A stretch of DNA of 55,117 nucleotides, taken from the NCBI GenBank assembly GCA_017609285.1, contig JAFCEE010000001.1, positions 82,475 to 137,591 on the forward strand, read 5' to 3'. The notes under the pieces were generated by a model. That model saw only the letters and a program-made list of their open reading frames with translations. It did not search any database and had not been told where the DNA came from. A program made the translations under genes and the position numbers. Positions 1 to 7,762 of this stretch are shown here, one piece after another; within the stretch, counting starts at the first letter, position 1, and each line of letters begins with the position of its first letter. Source of the DNA: Candidatus Pacearchaeota archaeon (GTDB lineage: Archaea; Nanobdellota; Nanobdellia; Pacearchaeales; GW2011-AR1).

Positions 1-2
1 TT

Positions 3-263
3 AAAGTGTTAAAAGATTTAGCTGCAAACTCTATTGTTGGTGGGTTAGAAGAACCATATATTTATATTGCAAAGGCAGACAAGGCTTCAAGACCATATAG
101 AAGGTTTGGTTCTAGGAGATTTAAAAGAACTCATGTTTTGTTAGTTGCAAGAGACAGAAAATTTAAAGAAAAAAAGGCAAAAGAAAATAAGGAAAAAAAT
201 GAAGAAGTGAAAGAAAAAAAAGAAAAGAAAATGGGAAAAAAGGAAGAGGAGGAGAAAAAGTAA
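3..263 (+). CDS. rpl22: 50S ribosomal protein uL22, C-terminal part (cut by window edge)
   Basis: The reading frame is open into the window edge, so this is the C-terminal part of uL22, which lines the peptide exit tunnel of the large subunit. The visible segment contains the family stretch AANSIVGG...EPYIYIAKADKAS followed by the basic RRFGSRRFKRTHV segment, then a tail of about 35 residues made almost only of Lys and Glu. It ends one base before uS3, as expected at this position of the archaeal superoperon. The apparent GTG at base 6 is only an internal codon. The charged tail is longer than I would expect for the family; that comparison is from memory. Confidence 0.9.
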   Translation, partial: KVLKDLAANSIVGGLEEPYIYIAKADKASRPYRRFGSRRFKRTHVLLVARDRKFKEKKAKENKEKNEEVKEKKEKKMGKKEEEEKK

Positions 264-264
264 A

Positions 265-933
265 ATGGAAGAAAAAAAGTTTGTTCAGTTAAAGAAGGAT
301 GAGTATGGTGTAAAGGAGTTTATAAAAAAGGAGTTGGGAAAAGGAAAGATGTCAAGCATAAAAATAGAATACACACCAATAGGAGAAAAGATTATTATAA
401 CTACAAACAAACCAGGTTTTGTTATAGGAAGGAAAGGCGAGAGGATTACTGAATTAACAACAGTTTTGAAAAAAAAGTTTAATTTGGAAAATCCTCATAT
501 AGAGATACAAGAAATAGAAAAGCCGGAATTTGATGCGCAAAGTATGGCAGATGAAATAGCTATGGCATTAGAAAGGTTTGGAAGTTTGAGATTTAAGGTT
601 ATTGCTTATAGAACTTTAGAAAGAATTGTAAAAGCAGGTGCATTGGGAGTTGAGATAAGGTTAAGTGGAAAATTACCCGGTGAGAGAGCAAGAGTTTGGA
701 GATTTGCTTACGGTTACTTGAAAAAAGCGGGAGATGCTGCAAGGATAGTGAGTAGAGCTGAAGCAAAGGCAAATCTTATATCGGGAACAGTTGGGATTAA
801 AGTTGCTATCTTGCCTCCAAATGTAAAGATTCATGATCAAATCCACATTACTCCAGAATTGGTTGGAGAATTAAAAAGAAATAAAGAGGAAATAGAGATT
901 AGTAAGGAAAAGAAAAAGGAAAAAAGAACATAA
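265..933 (+). CDS. rps3: 30S ribosomal protein uS3
   Basis: Small-subunit protein of the mRNA entry site. The N-terminal KH domain is visible with its GxxG loop at residues 55-58 (GRKG), and the C-terminal S3 signature GALGVEIRLSGKLPGERAR lies at about 125-143. Length is 222 residues, normal for archaea, ending in a Lys/Glu-rich tail. It starts one base after uL22 and is followed by a short spacer carrying a GAGGG ribosome site for uL29. Position in the superoperon supports the call fully. Confidence 0.97.
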   Translation: MEEKKFVQLKKDEYGVKEFIKKELGKGKMSSIKIEYTPIGEKIIITTNKPGFVIGRKGERITELTTVLKKKFNLENPHIEIQEIEKPEFDAQSMADEIAMALERFGSLRFKVIAYRTLERIVKAGALGVEIRLSGKLPGERARVWRFAYGYLKKAGDAARIVSRAEAKANLISGTVGIKVAILPPNVKIHDQIHITPELVGELKRNKEEIEISKEKKKEKRT

Positions 934-942
934 GAGGGAAAA

Positions 943-1119
943 ATGGCTGTAATTAAAATGAGAGATATAGAAAATTTAAGTGAGAAAGAAATAGAGGAAA
1001 AACTGAAAGAGCTGAGAATAGAATTAATAAAGAAAAATCTCGTGGGAAATAAGTCAAGTAAAGTAAAGGCAAAAGAAATTAAAAAAGCTATAGCTAGACT
1101 ACTCACAGTCAAAAAATAA
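943..1119 (+). CDS. rpl29: 50S ribosomal protein uL29
   Basis: A 58-residue helical protein that binds 23S rRNA near the exit tunnel. The sequence begins [21 protein letters not shown], matching the first helix of uL29, and the second half contains the basic [14 protein letters not shown] helix. It has a GAGGG Shine-Dalgarno six bases before the ATG at 943. It lies between uS3 and aIF1, the usual archaeal place. The start is the only ATG that keeps the conserved N-terminal helix. Confidence 0.95.
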   Translation: MAVIKMRDIENLSEKEIEEKLKELRIELIKKNLVGNKSSKVKAKEIKKAIARLLTVKK

Positions 1120-1121
1120 AA

Positions 1122-1421
1122 ATGGATATATGTCCAAAATGTGGCCTTCCAAAACAAGCTTGTATTTGTGAGGAGATAGCAAGAGAAGAACAGAGAATAA
1201 CAGTGCAAGTAGAGAAAAGAAGATTTGGTAAATTAATAACAGTAATAAGTGGATTGGATAAAGAAGTCAATGTAAAGGATATAGCAAAAAAACTAAAAAC
1301 TGAATTGGCCTGTGGTGGAACATATAGAGATGGAAAAATAGAATTGCAAGGAGATCACAGGAAAAAGATAAAACAAGCTTTAATGAAATTGGGGTTCAAA
1401 GAAGAACAAATATCTGAATAA
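1122..1421 (+). CDS. Translation initiation factor aIF1 (SUI1 family)
   Basis: Archaeal eIF1/SUI1 homologue, which binds the small subunit and monitors start-codon selection. The SUI1 core is visible: [13 protein letters not shown] at about 35-47, [18 protein letters not shown] at 62-79 and the C-terminal helix. The N-terminus carries four cysteines (C4, C7, C14, C16) that could bind zinc, as in many archaeal members. It begins two bases after uL29. In many archaea an Rpp29 (Rnp1) gene follows; here uS17 comes next. Confidence 0.95.
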   Translation: MDICPKCGLPKQACICEEIAREEQRITVQVEKRRFGKLITVISGLDKEVNVKDIAKKLKTELACGGTYRDGKIELQGDHRKKIKQALMKLGFKEEQISE

Positions 1422-1435
1422 GAGGAGGTTAAAAA

Positions 1436-1768
1436 ATGAAAAAGAAAGAAAAGAAAATAGTAGCTAAAGATAGCTGTGCTGATCCTACTTGTCCAAAACA
1501 TGGCAAGTTAAAAGTTAGAGGAAGAATTTTCAAAGGTTATGTAATAAGAAAATTTCCAAGAAGAATTGTTATAGAGTTTGAAAGAATAGTTTATATAAGA
1601 AAATATGAAAGGTCTGAGAAAAGAAAAACAAGAATCCATGCTAGATTACCTACTTGTTCAGGAGACAAGATTAATGTTGGCGACTATGTTGTTGTTGGCG
1701 AGTGTAGGCCTTTAAGTAAGCTTATACATTTCGTTTTTTTAAAAAAAGTTAAGGAGACAGAAAAATGA
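1436..1768 (+). CDS. rps17: 30S ribosomal protein uS17
   Basis: Primary 16S rRNA-binding protein with an OB fold. Typical elements are CADPTCPKHGKLKVRGR near the N-terminus, the RIVIEFERIVYIRKYERSEKRKTRIHARLP core, and the final GDYVVVGECRPLSKLIHFV strand. The 110-residue length is normal for archaea. A strong GAGGAGG ribosome site lies at 1422-1428. Its stop overlaps the start of the following Nudix gene in an ATGA arrangement, suggesting translational coupling. Confidence 0.96.
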   Translation: MKKKEKKIVAKDSCADPTCPKHGKLKVRGRIFKGYVIRKFPRRIVIEFERIVYIRKYERSEKRKTRIHARLPTCSGDKINVGDYVVVGECRPLSKLIHFVFLKKVKETEK

Positions 1769-2142
1769 GAGAAGAGTTATCTGGATGTTTAATAATTAAT
1801 GATGAAGGAAAGATTTTGTTGGTTAAAGAAGCGAAAGATTGGTACTGGAAAATTCCAGCTGGAAAGGTAGATGTGGGAGAAAGTTTGGAAGAAACAGCAG
1901 TTAGGGAGGCAAAAGAAGAGACTGGGTTAGGGGTGGAGATTGATGGGCATTTTACTACTTATGATTTTGAATTTAAAAGAAGATGTTTTAGGCTTCATGT
2001 TTATAGGGCTAGAATAATTAGAGGAACACCAAAAGTACAAGAAGGAGATACTATAGCAGAAGTTGGCTGGTTTCCGACTAGCTTTTTAAATCAAGAAAAT
2101 ACAACTCCATCAAATAAATTAATTTATCAAGATTTAAAATGA
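1765..2142 (+). CDS. Nudix hydrolase embedded in the ribosomal operon
   Basis: A 125-residue protein with a perfect Nudix box (G-x5-E-x7-REUxEExGU) at residues 33-55; catalytic metal ligands are expected at the REAKEE segment (47-52). Nudix enzymes hydrolyse nucleoside diphosphates linked to another moiety, such as 8-oxo-dGTP, ADP-ribose, NADH or capped RNA. Residues outside the box do not let me name the substrate. It overlaps uS17 upstream and uL14 downstream by four bases each, so it is tightly coupled to ribosomal protein synthesis. It is not part of the canonical archaeal superoperon. Codon and base usage look like the neighbours. Confidence 0.93.
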   Translation: MREELSGCLIINDEGKILLVKEAKDWYWKIPAGKVDVGESLEETAVREAKEETGLGVEIDGHFTTYDFEFKRRCFRLHVYRARIIRGTPKVQEGDTIAEVGWFPTSFLNQENTTPSNKLIYQDLK

Positions 2143-2540
2143 AAGCAGTTTCAGCTAAAGTAACAAGGGCATTGAATCTTGGAAGTAAAGTGATAGCTGC
2201 AGATAATTCTGGAGCAAGAATTGTTAAGATTGTAGGTGTTAAGAGAAGTGGAAGTAAGAAAGGGAGACAGGTTCCAGCTAAAATAGCAGACTGGGTTAAA
2301 GTTTCAGTAAAAGAAGGAAGGCCAGATGTAAAAGGAAAAGTTTTTGATGCTGTTGTTGTCAGAGTTAAAAAACCATATAGGAGGTTGACAGGAGAGAGAA
2401 TATGCTTTACAGACAATGCTGTTGTCTTATTGAAAGACGAAAAAGGAAACCCTAAAGGAACGCAAATTAAAGGCCCTATAGCAAGAGAAGTGCAAGAAAG
2501 ATGGAAGGAGGTAGCTAAAATTGCTAGCATAGTAGTCTAA
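2139..2540 (+). CDS. rpl14: 50S ribosomal protein uL14
   Basis: Large-subunit interface protein. Conserved motifs include [20 protein letters not shown] near residues 15-34 and the central VRVKKPYRR segment. Length 133 matches archaeal uL14. The start overlaps the Nudix stop by four bases, and the stop is one base before uL24. Unambiguous from sequence and position. Confidence 0.97.
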   Translation: MKAVSAKVTRALNLGSKVIAADNSGARIVKIVGVKRSGSKKGRQVPAKIADWVKVSVKEGRPDVKGKVFDAVVVRVKKPYRRLTGERICFTDNAVVLLKDEKGNPKGTQIKGPIAREVQERWKEVAKIASIVV

Positions 2541-2541
2541 A

Positions 2542-3042
2542 ATGAAGAAAAAATTTAGTAAAAAATGGAAAGCAAGTAAGCAAAAAAGAAAACAAAGGAA
2601 ATATAGAGCTAATGCTCCCCTTCATTTAAGAAAAAAATTTATGTCAACTAATCTAAGCAAAGAGTTAAGAGAAAAATATGGAAGGAGAAATTTTCCTATT
2701 AAGAAAGGTGATGTTGTAAAGGTTATGAGAGGAAAATTTAAAGGGAAAACTGGTAAAGTAAGCGAAGTAAATTTGAAAAGGTTGGGTGTTAGTATAGGGG
2801 GTATACAAAGACAAAAGAAAGATGGCACTAAAATTAATGTTTATTTTAACCCCTCAAACTTACAGATTCAAGAATTAGTATTAGAAGATAAAAAAAGAGA
2901 AAAGGCTTTGAAAAGACTTGGAAGAGAAAATAAACAAAAAGATATAATGGGAAAAATTAAAACAGAATCAGGTAAAAAAGAAGGAAAAAAGCTTATAAAG
3001 GAGGAGAAAGGAACAAAAGGGGAGGTAAAGGAGAAAAAATGA
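2542..3042 (+). CDS. rpl24: 50S ribosomal protein uL24 with charged C-terminal extension
   Basis: Assembly-initiating large-subunit protein. The KOW motif is at about 52-80 ([21 protein letters not shown]), preceded by the archaeal basic N-terminus with [11 protein letters not shown]. After about residue 115 the protein runs into a Lys/Glu-rich tail of roughly 50 residues ending KGEVKEKK, making it 166 residues, longer than the roughly 120 usual in archaea. The tail may bind rRNA or be disordered. The eS4 start follows after 19 bases. Confidence 0.95.
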   Translation: MKKKFSKKWKASKQKRKQRKYRANAPLHLRKKFMSTNLSKELREKYGRRNFPIKKGDVVKVMRGKFKGKTGKVSEVNLKRLGVSIGGIQRQKKDGTKINVYFNPSNLQIQELVLEDKKREKALKRLGRENKQKDIMGKIKTESGKKEGKKLIKEEKGTKGEVKEKK

Positions 3043-3061
3043 AAAAATTGAGGAGAGAAAA

Positions 3062-3700
3062 ATGTACCTAAAAAGAAGTAAGATACCAAAAACATGGCCC
3101 TTACCAAGGAAGGGTAAGAAGTATATAGTTAGACCCCTACATAATTTAAGAAATTCTATTCCTTTATTAATAATATTAAGAGATGTTTTAAAATTAGTTG
3201 GAACAAGAAAAGAGGTAAAAAAAATTTTATCATCGGGAAAAATAAAAGTTAACGGCAAGGTAGTTAGGGACGAGAGATTTCCTCTTACTCTTTTTGATAA
3301 TTTAAATTTAGATAATAAAAATTTCAAACTTGTATATAAAAATAAAAAATTTGATATAGTAAAGATTAAAGATAAAGAGGCAGAAGAAAAGATAGCTAAA
3401 GTAATAGGGAAAAAGATTTTAAAAGGTAACAGGATGCAGGTAAATCTTAGCGATGGAAGAAACTATATTTTAAAAGAGAAAGTTAAAGTTGGAGATTCAA
3501 TAATAATAGACTTAAAAGAAAATAAGATATCTAAGATATTGCCATTTAAAGAAGGATGTAAAATTATGTTTATTAGTGGGAAACATGTTGGTGAAGTTGG
3601 TGAGGTTGAGGCGATTGACGAGAAAAGGAAAATTATTATTTTGAAAGTTGGTGATGAAAAAATAAATTCAAAAATAGATAATTTAATGGTTATAAAATGA
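3062..3700 (+). CDS. rps4e: 30S ribosomal protein eS4
   Basis: Archaeal/eukaryotic-type S4e. The N-terminus has the typical KRSKIPKTWPLPRKGKKY... stretch, followed by an S4-like domain (RKEVKKILSSGKIKVNGKVVRDERFPLTLFD) and a C-terminal KOW segment (CKIMFISGKHVGEVGEV). At 212 residues it is somewhat shorter than the usual 235-245. The ATG at 3062 follows a GGAGAG site. Its stop overlaps the uL5 start by four bases. Confidence 0.95.
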   Translation: MYLKRSKIPKTWPLPRKGKKYIVRPLHNLRNSIPLLIILRDVLKLVGTRKEVKKILSSGKIKVNGKVVRDERFPLTLFDNLNLDNKNFKLVYKNKKFDIVKIKDKEAEEKIAKVIGKKILKGNRMQVNLSDGRNYILKEKVKVGDSIIIDLKENKISKILPFKEGCKIMFISGKHVGEVGEVEAIDEKRKIIILKVGDEKINSKIDNLMVIK

Positions 3701-4191
3701 GCATGCAAGATATTAATATAGAGAAAGTTATTTTGAGTATAAGTTCAGTAGGAGAAGAACTAGAAAAAGGAGTTAAACTACTGGAAAGACTTACTGGAAG
3801 AAAAGTAGCAATAAGAAAGAGTAGGAAAAGGATTCCAAGTTTAGGCGTAAGGCCCGGATTAGAAGTTGGTTGTTTAGTTACTTTAAGAGGCAAAGAAGCT
3901 AAAGAAATGTTGAAGAAGCTACTGCTTGCAGTAGACAATAGGCTAAGGAAAAAACAAATATCTGATAACTCATTTTCCTTTGGAGTTAAAGAGTATATTG
4001 AAATTCCTGGTATGGAGTATCAAAGAGACATAGGAATTTTAGGTTTTGATGTAACTGTTGCTTTTACAAAGAAAGGCAAAAGAATTGTTAGAAAAAAAAT
4101 AAAGAGAGGCAAACTCCCAAAAAAACAACAAGTAAGTAAGGAAGAAATAATTAATTTTTTAGAAAAAAATTTTAGGATTGAGGTAAGATAA
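3697..4191 (+). CDS. rpl5: 50S ribosomal protein uL5
   Basis: 5S rRNA-binding protein of the central protuberance. Family motifs visible are the TGRKVAIRKSRKRIPSLGVRPG segment and VTLRGKEAKEMLKKLL in the first half, and EYIEIPGMEYQRDIGILGFDVTV in the second half. The length of 164 residues is normal for archaea. It is coupled to eS4 by an ATGA overlap and followed immediately by uS14. Confidence 0.96.
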   Translation: MSMQDINIEKVILSISSVGEELEKGVKLLERLTGRKVAIRKSRKRIPSLGVRPGLEVGCLVTLRGKEAKEMLKKLLLAVDNRLRKKQISDNSFSFGVKEYIEIPGMEYQRDIGILGFDVTVAFTKKGKRIVRKKIKRGKLPKKQQVSKEEIINFLEKNFRIEVR

Positions 4192-4192
4192 A

Positions 4193-4423
4193 ATGACAGT
4201 TAGTGATTGGAAAAAAATTTTGAAACAATTAAGAAATAAACCTGCTAAATTAGCTAAATTTTTGAAACATAATAAGCCAAAAGAAAGAAAATTTGGAATA
4301 GCCAGTAAGAAATGTGAGAGGTGTGGTAGATTTGGCGCTCATATTTCAAATTATAATTTAAATTTGTGTAGGCATTGTTTTAGAGAAATTGCTGAAGAAA
4401 TAGGGTTTAAAAAATATTCATAG
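4193..4423 (+). CDS. rps14: 30S ribosomal protein uS14, zinc type with N-terminal extension
   Basis: Zinc-ribbon S14 with ligands C41, C44, C59 and C62 and the signature CxRCGRFGAHI...NLCRHCFREIA. Archaeal zinc-type S14 is usually about 50-57 residues. Here about 25 extra residues (VSDWKKILKQLRNKPAKL...) precede the family core. The ATG at 4193 lies one base after uL5, so this start is favoured by operon spacing. The extension looks like a basic helix. Confidence 0.93.
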   Translation: MTVSDWKKILKQLRNKPAKLAKFLKHNKPKERKFGIASKKCERCGRFGAHISNYNLNLCRHCFREIAEEIGFKKYS

Positions 4424-4431
4424 GAGGGAAA

Positions 4432-4812
4432 ATGTCACAAGATATAGTTGCTGATGCACTAAACCAAATGATGAATGCTAAGAGAGCAAGAAAGAAAGAA
4501 TTAGAAGTTAGGCGGTACTCTAAGCTTTTACTGAAAGTTTTAGATATCGCTAAAAAACATGGTTATATAGTTGATTATGCTATAGATGAAAAAGAAAAAA
4601 AATTAAAAATAAAAATAGGAGAATTAAATGAGTGTAGGGCAATAAAACCAAGGTTCAATGTTAGCATTGGGGAAATAGAAAAGTATATGAGAAGATTCTT
4701 GCCTTCAAGAAATTTTGGTATAATTATAATTTCTTCAAGTAAGGGATTAGTTACACAAAAAGAAGCTTATGAAAAAAATACAGGAGGGACTTTAATAGCT
4801 TATTTTTATTAA
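4432..4812 (+). CDS. rps8: 30S ribosomal protein uS8
   Basis: Primary 16S rRNA binder. It starts DIVADALNQMMNAKRA, the archaeal S8 N-terminus, and ends with the signature ISSSKGLVTQKEAYEKNTGGTLIAYFY. Length 126 is typical. A GGAGGG ribosome site precedes the ATG. The stop is one base upstream of uL6. Confidence 0.97.
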   Translation: MSQDIVADALNQMMNAKRARKKELEVRRYSKLLLKVLDIAKKHGYIVDYAIDEKEKKLKIKIGELNECRAIKPRFNVSIGEIEKYMRRFLPSRNFGIIIISSSKGLVTQKEAYEKNTGGTLIAYFY

Positions 4813-4813
4813 A

Positions 4814-5353
4814 ATGGTAAGGAAAAAAATTTTGGAAATAATAGAAGTTCCTGGAGACATTAAAGTAGAAATAGACGGAAAGACAATAAGGGCAAGCAAA
4901 GATTCTGAAAAACTGGAAAGAAAAATCGAGTGTGATGTAAGAAAAGAGAATAATAAATTAATCCTAGAATGTGAAAATGCAACTAAACGGGAGAAAAAAT
5001 TAATAAAGACAACAGTTGCACATATAAGAAACCTTATCAAAGGATTAGGAAAAAAATTTGTTTATAAATTACAAATTTGTTCAGTACATTTTCCAATGAA
5101 TGTTTCTGTTTCAGGAAATGAGTTAGTTATCAAGAATTTTTTAGGAGAGACAAAAGAAAGAAAAGCGAAAATTTTGAATGGTGTTGAGGTAAAAATTGAA
5201 GGCGATATTATTTATGTAGAGAGTAGCGATAAAGAAAAAGCAGGACAGACAGCTGCTAACATAGAACAAGCTACAAAGGTAAAAAATAGAGACAGAAGAA
5301 TTTTCCAAGACGGGATATTTATAATTGAAAAAGAAAAAGGAAGAAGAAAATGA
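4814..5353 (+). CDS. rpl6: 50S ribosomal protein uL6
   Basis: Large-subunit protein near the sarcin-ricin loop, with two L6 repeats. The N-terminus reads EVPGDIKVEIDGKTIRASKD, the mid-region HIRNLIKGLGKKFVYKLQICSVHFPM is characteristic, and the end contains AGQTAANIEQATKVKNRDRRIFQDGIF. The 179-residue length is normal for archaea. Its stop overlaps eL32 by four bases. Confidence 0.97.
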   Translation: MVRKKILEIIEVPGDIKVEIDGKTIRASKDSEKLERKIECDVRKENNKLILECENATKREKKLIKTTVAHIRNLIKGLGKKFVYKLQICSVHFPMNVSVSGNELVIKNFLGETKERKAKILNGVEVKIEGDIIYVESSDKEKAGQTAANIEQATKVKNRDRRIFQDGIFIIEKEKGRRK

Positions 5354-5721
5354 CTAGAAAATTTTTAAGAACCGGGACAAAAAAGTATAAGAAATTGGGA
5401 AAAAAGAAAAAGGAGAAATGGAGAAGGGCAAGAGGAAGGGACAACAAGATAAGAGAAAAAAGGAAATCGAGGCCTAGAAAAGTTGAAATTGGTTTCAGAA
5501 CAAATAAAAAGGGGAGAGGAAAGATAAAGGGAAAAGACCCTATATTTATAGAAAATTTAAAGCAGGCCGAGAAAGTTAGAAAAGGGGATTTGATTATTAT
5601 TAGAAGAGTTGGTAAGAAAAAAAGACAAGAAATAGAAAAGAAAATTAAGGAAAAAGGCGGTAAAATAATAAATCTTTCAAGAAAAAATGAATCTAAAAAA
5701 GAAAAAGAAGCTAGTAGCTAG
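5350..5721 (+). CDS. rpl32e: 50S ribosomal protein eL32
   Basis: Archaeal/eukaryotic L32e. The core KFLRTGTKKYKKLGKKKKEKWRRARGRDNKIREK and the following basic RKVEIGFRTNKKGRGKIKGK segment fit the family. Length 123 residues. The last eleven residues (NESKKEKEASS) are encoded in DNA that also encodes the N-terminus of eL19 in another frame, a 35-base overlap. The ATG at 5350 is coupled to the uL6 stop. Confidence 0.93.
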   Translation: MTRKFLRTGTKKYKKLGKKKKEKWRRARGRDNKIREKRKSRPRKVEIGFRTNKKGRGKIKGKDPIFIENLKQAEKVRKGDLIIIRRVGKKKRQEIEKKIKEKGGKIINLSRKNESKKEKEASS

Positions 5722-6094
5722 AGTATTAAAAGTAGGAAAGAGGAGGATTATCTTAAATAGCAGTATGAAAGATGAAATTAAAGAAGCAATTACCCGACAA
5801 GATATAAAGGATTTAAAACAAGCTGGTGTCATTAGGATAAAAGAGAAGAAAGGTAGGAAAAAGAAAGACAAAAGGAAAACAAAAAAGAGGGAAGGAAAGA
5901 AAAAGAAAAAAATTAAAAGAGGAAAGCAAGAATATGTTAAGTTAACTAGAAAATTAAGAACTTATGTTAAAAATTTAAGGGATAAAGAAAAGATAGGTAA
6001 AGAAGATTATAGGAAATTTAGAAAAAAAATAAGGGCAAGGGTGTTCAGAGATTTGGCTCATTTGAAAGAAGCTGTGAAGGAGAAATTAAAATGA
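5687..6094 (+). CDS. rpl19e: 50S ribosomal protein eL19
   Basis: Archaeal L19e. The N-terminal MNLKKKKKLVARVLKVGKRR matches the conserved family start, so the ATG at 5687, although inside eL32, is almost certainly correct. The central domain includes EAITRQDIKDLKQAGVIRI and the C-terminal helix KKIRARVFRDLAHLKEAVKEK. Length 135 is slightly short. Its stop overlaps the uL18 start by four bases. Confidence 0.94.
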   Translation: MNLKKKKKLVARVLKVGKRRIILNSSMKDEIKEAITRQDIKDLKQAGVIRIKEKKGRKKKDKRKTKKREGKKKKKIKRGKQEYVKLTRKLRTYVKNLRDKEKIGKEDYRKFRKKIRARVFRDLAHLKEAVKEKLK

Positions 6095-6591
6095 AAGTTA
6101 GGAAAAGAAGGAGAAGAGAGGGAAAAACAGATTATAAAGCAAGAATAAATTTACTTAGAAGCGGGAAAGATAGAATTGTATTCAGAAAGACAAACAGGTA
6201 TGTTATAGGACAGTATATAAAAAGTGAAGAAGCCAAAGATTATGTGCTTGTTGGTTTAACATCAAAACAACTATTAGAATATGGATGGCCTCAATCTTCT
6301 CGAGGAAGTTTAAAATCCTTACCTGCTTGTTATCTTACGGGCTTTTTATTAGGGAAAAAAATTCTTGATAAATACGGCGAAGGAACAGAAAGTATTTTTG
6401 ATATTGGATTATTAAGAAGTATAGTAAAATCCAGGGTTTATTCTTTTTTAAAGGGCGTTGTAGATGCAGGAATTAAAGTAAATTACAAAGAAGATATGTT
6501 TCCAGAAAAAGAAAGACTCGAAGGAAAATACTTAAAATCCAAAATCGAGGTTAATAAAATTAAAGAAAATATAGAAGGAAAGTTTAAGTAA
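6091..6591 (+). CDS. rpl18: 50S ribosomal protein uL18
   Basis: 5S rRNA-binding protein. The N-terminus RRRREGKTDYKARINLLRSGKDRIVFRKTNRYV is the archaeal L18 signature; later LPACYLTGFLLGKK and VYSFLKGVVDAGI are conserved. The length of 166 is shorter than the roughly 190 common in archaea; the C-terminal part after about 150 looks reduced. It overlaps eL19 by four bases and ends one base before uS5. Confidence 0.95.
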   Translation: MKVRKRRRREGKTDYKARINLLRSGKDRIVFRKTNRYVIGQYIKSEEAKDYVLVGLTSKQLLEYGWPQSSRGSLKSLPACYLTGFLLGKKILDKYGEGTESIFDIGLLRSIVKSRVYSFLKGVVDAGIKVNYKEDMFPEKERLEGKYLKSKIEVNKIKENIEGKFK

Positions 6592-6592
6592 A

Positions 6593-7333
6593 ATGGTAGA
6601 GAAGAAAAAACAAGAAGGAAATGAAGAAGCTAAAGCAGAAGAAATTTTAGAGGAAAAATTAGTTGAAGAAGAAAAAGCTAAAGAGGAAAGAGAAGATGGA
6701 GCAAGATCTTGGAATCCTAAAACTAAAATTGGTAAACAGGTTAAAGAAGGAAAAATTAAGAATGTAGATGAAATTTTAGATAAATATAAAATATTAGAGC
6801 CAGAAATTGTTGATTCTTTATTGAACTTAGATGTTGAATTCCTTAATATTGGGCAAAGCAAGGGAAAATTTGGAGGTGGGAAAAGAAGAATATGGAAACA
6901 AACTCAAAAAAAGACAGCTGAAGGGAATATACCTACTTTCGCTTGTATGGCTGTTGTAGGGGATGAAAATGGGCATGTTGGTATTGGGTTAGGAAAAGCA
7001 AAAGAAACTCTGCCAGCAAGAGAAAAAGCAATAAGAAGAGCAAAATTAGATATCATAAAAGTAGAAAGGGGGTGTGGTAGTTTTGATTGTTCGTGTAATG
7101 AAAAACATAGTTTGCCTTTTATAGTTGAGGGTAAATCTGGAAGCAGTAAAGTAAGATTAATTCCTGCTCCTCAAGGAACTGGTTTAGTTATAGGAGATGA
7201 ATGCAAGAAAATTTTAAGATTGGCTGGAATAAAAGATATTTATAGTGAGACTTTTGGACAAACTAGGACGACTATTAATTTGGCTAAAGCCTGTATAGAT
7301 GCATTGAAAAAAACAGGGAAAAAGAAAAAATGA
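6593..7333 (+). CDS. rps5: 30S ribosomal protein uS5 with acidic N-terminal extension
   Basis: Small-subunit fidelity protein. The S5 double-stranded RNA-binding core is at about 80-140 (KGKFGGGKRRIWKQTQKKTAEGNIPTFACMAVVGDENGHVGIGLGKAKE, seen in pieces), followed by the C-terminal VRLIPAPQGTGLVIGD segment. The first 40 residues are nearly all Glu, Lys and Ala, giving 246 residues rather than the usual 205-220. The ATG lies one base after uL18; an internal start would break operon spacing. The stop is coupled to uL30. Confidence 0.95.
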   Translation: MVEKKKQEGNEEAKAEEILEEKLVEEEKAKEEREDGARSWNPKTKIGKQVKEGKIKNVDEILDKYKILEPEIVDSLLNLDVEFLNIGQSKGKFGGGKRRIWKQTQKKTAEGNIPTFACMAVVGDENGHVGIGLGKAKETLPAREKAIRRAKLDIIKVERGCGSFDCSCNEKHSLPFIVEGKSGSSKVRLIPAPQGTGLVIGDECKKILRLAGIKDIYSETFGQTRTTINLAKACIDALKKTGKKKK

Positions 7334-7761
7334 TAGCAATAATAAGAATCAAAGGAAAGGTTGGAATAAGGAAAGATGTAGAGGAAACTTTAAACAGATT
7401 AAGATTGAGAAGAAAATATACCTGTGTTGTTGTTAGAGAGAAGAAAGAAATTTTAGGAATGTTAAAAAAAGTTAAAGATTATGTTGCTTATGGAAAAATT
7501 GACAAAAAAACTTTTGTTGAGTTAGTAAAAAAAAGAGGCTTACCATTAAAAAGGCAAGATAAAGGAAAAATAGATGCAGAAAAAGTTGTAAGAGAGTTTA
7601 TAGAGAGCAAAACTGAAAAAAAGCTGGATAATTTCGGCATTAAAAATTTTTTTAGATTACATCCTCCAAGAGGAGGAATAAAAAGTAAAGAGCATTTTCC
7701 AAAAGGTGTTTTAGGAAATAATAAAGAAAAAATTAATGATCTTATAAAGAGGATGTTATAA
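7330..7761 (+). CDS. rpl30: 50S ribosomal protein uL30
   Basis: Large-subunit protein. It opens IAIIRIKGKVGIRKDVEETLNRLRLRRKYTCVVV, the uL30 beta-alpha-beta core. The archaeal extension contains FFRLHPPRGGIKSKEHFPKGVLGN, typical of the L30/L7 family. Length 143 residues is near normal. It overlaps uS5 by four bases and ends one base before uL15. Confidence 0.96.
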   Translation: MIAIIRIKGKVGIRKDVEETLNRLRLRRKYTCVVVREKKEILGMLKKVKDYVAYGKIDKKTFVELVKKRGLPLKRQDKGKIDAEKVVREFIESKTEKKLDNFGIKNFFRLHPPRGGIKSKEHFPKGVLGNNKEKINDLIKRML

Positions 7762-7762
7762 A

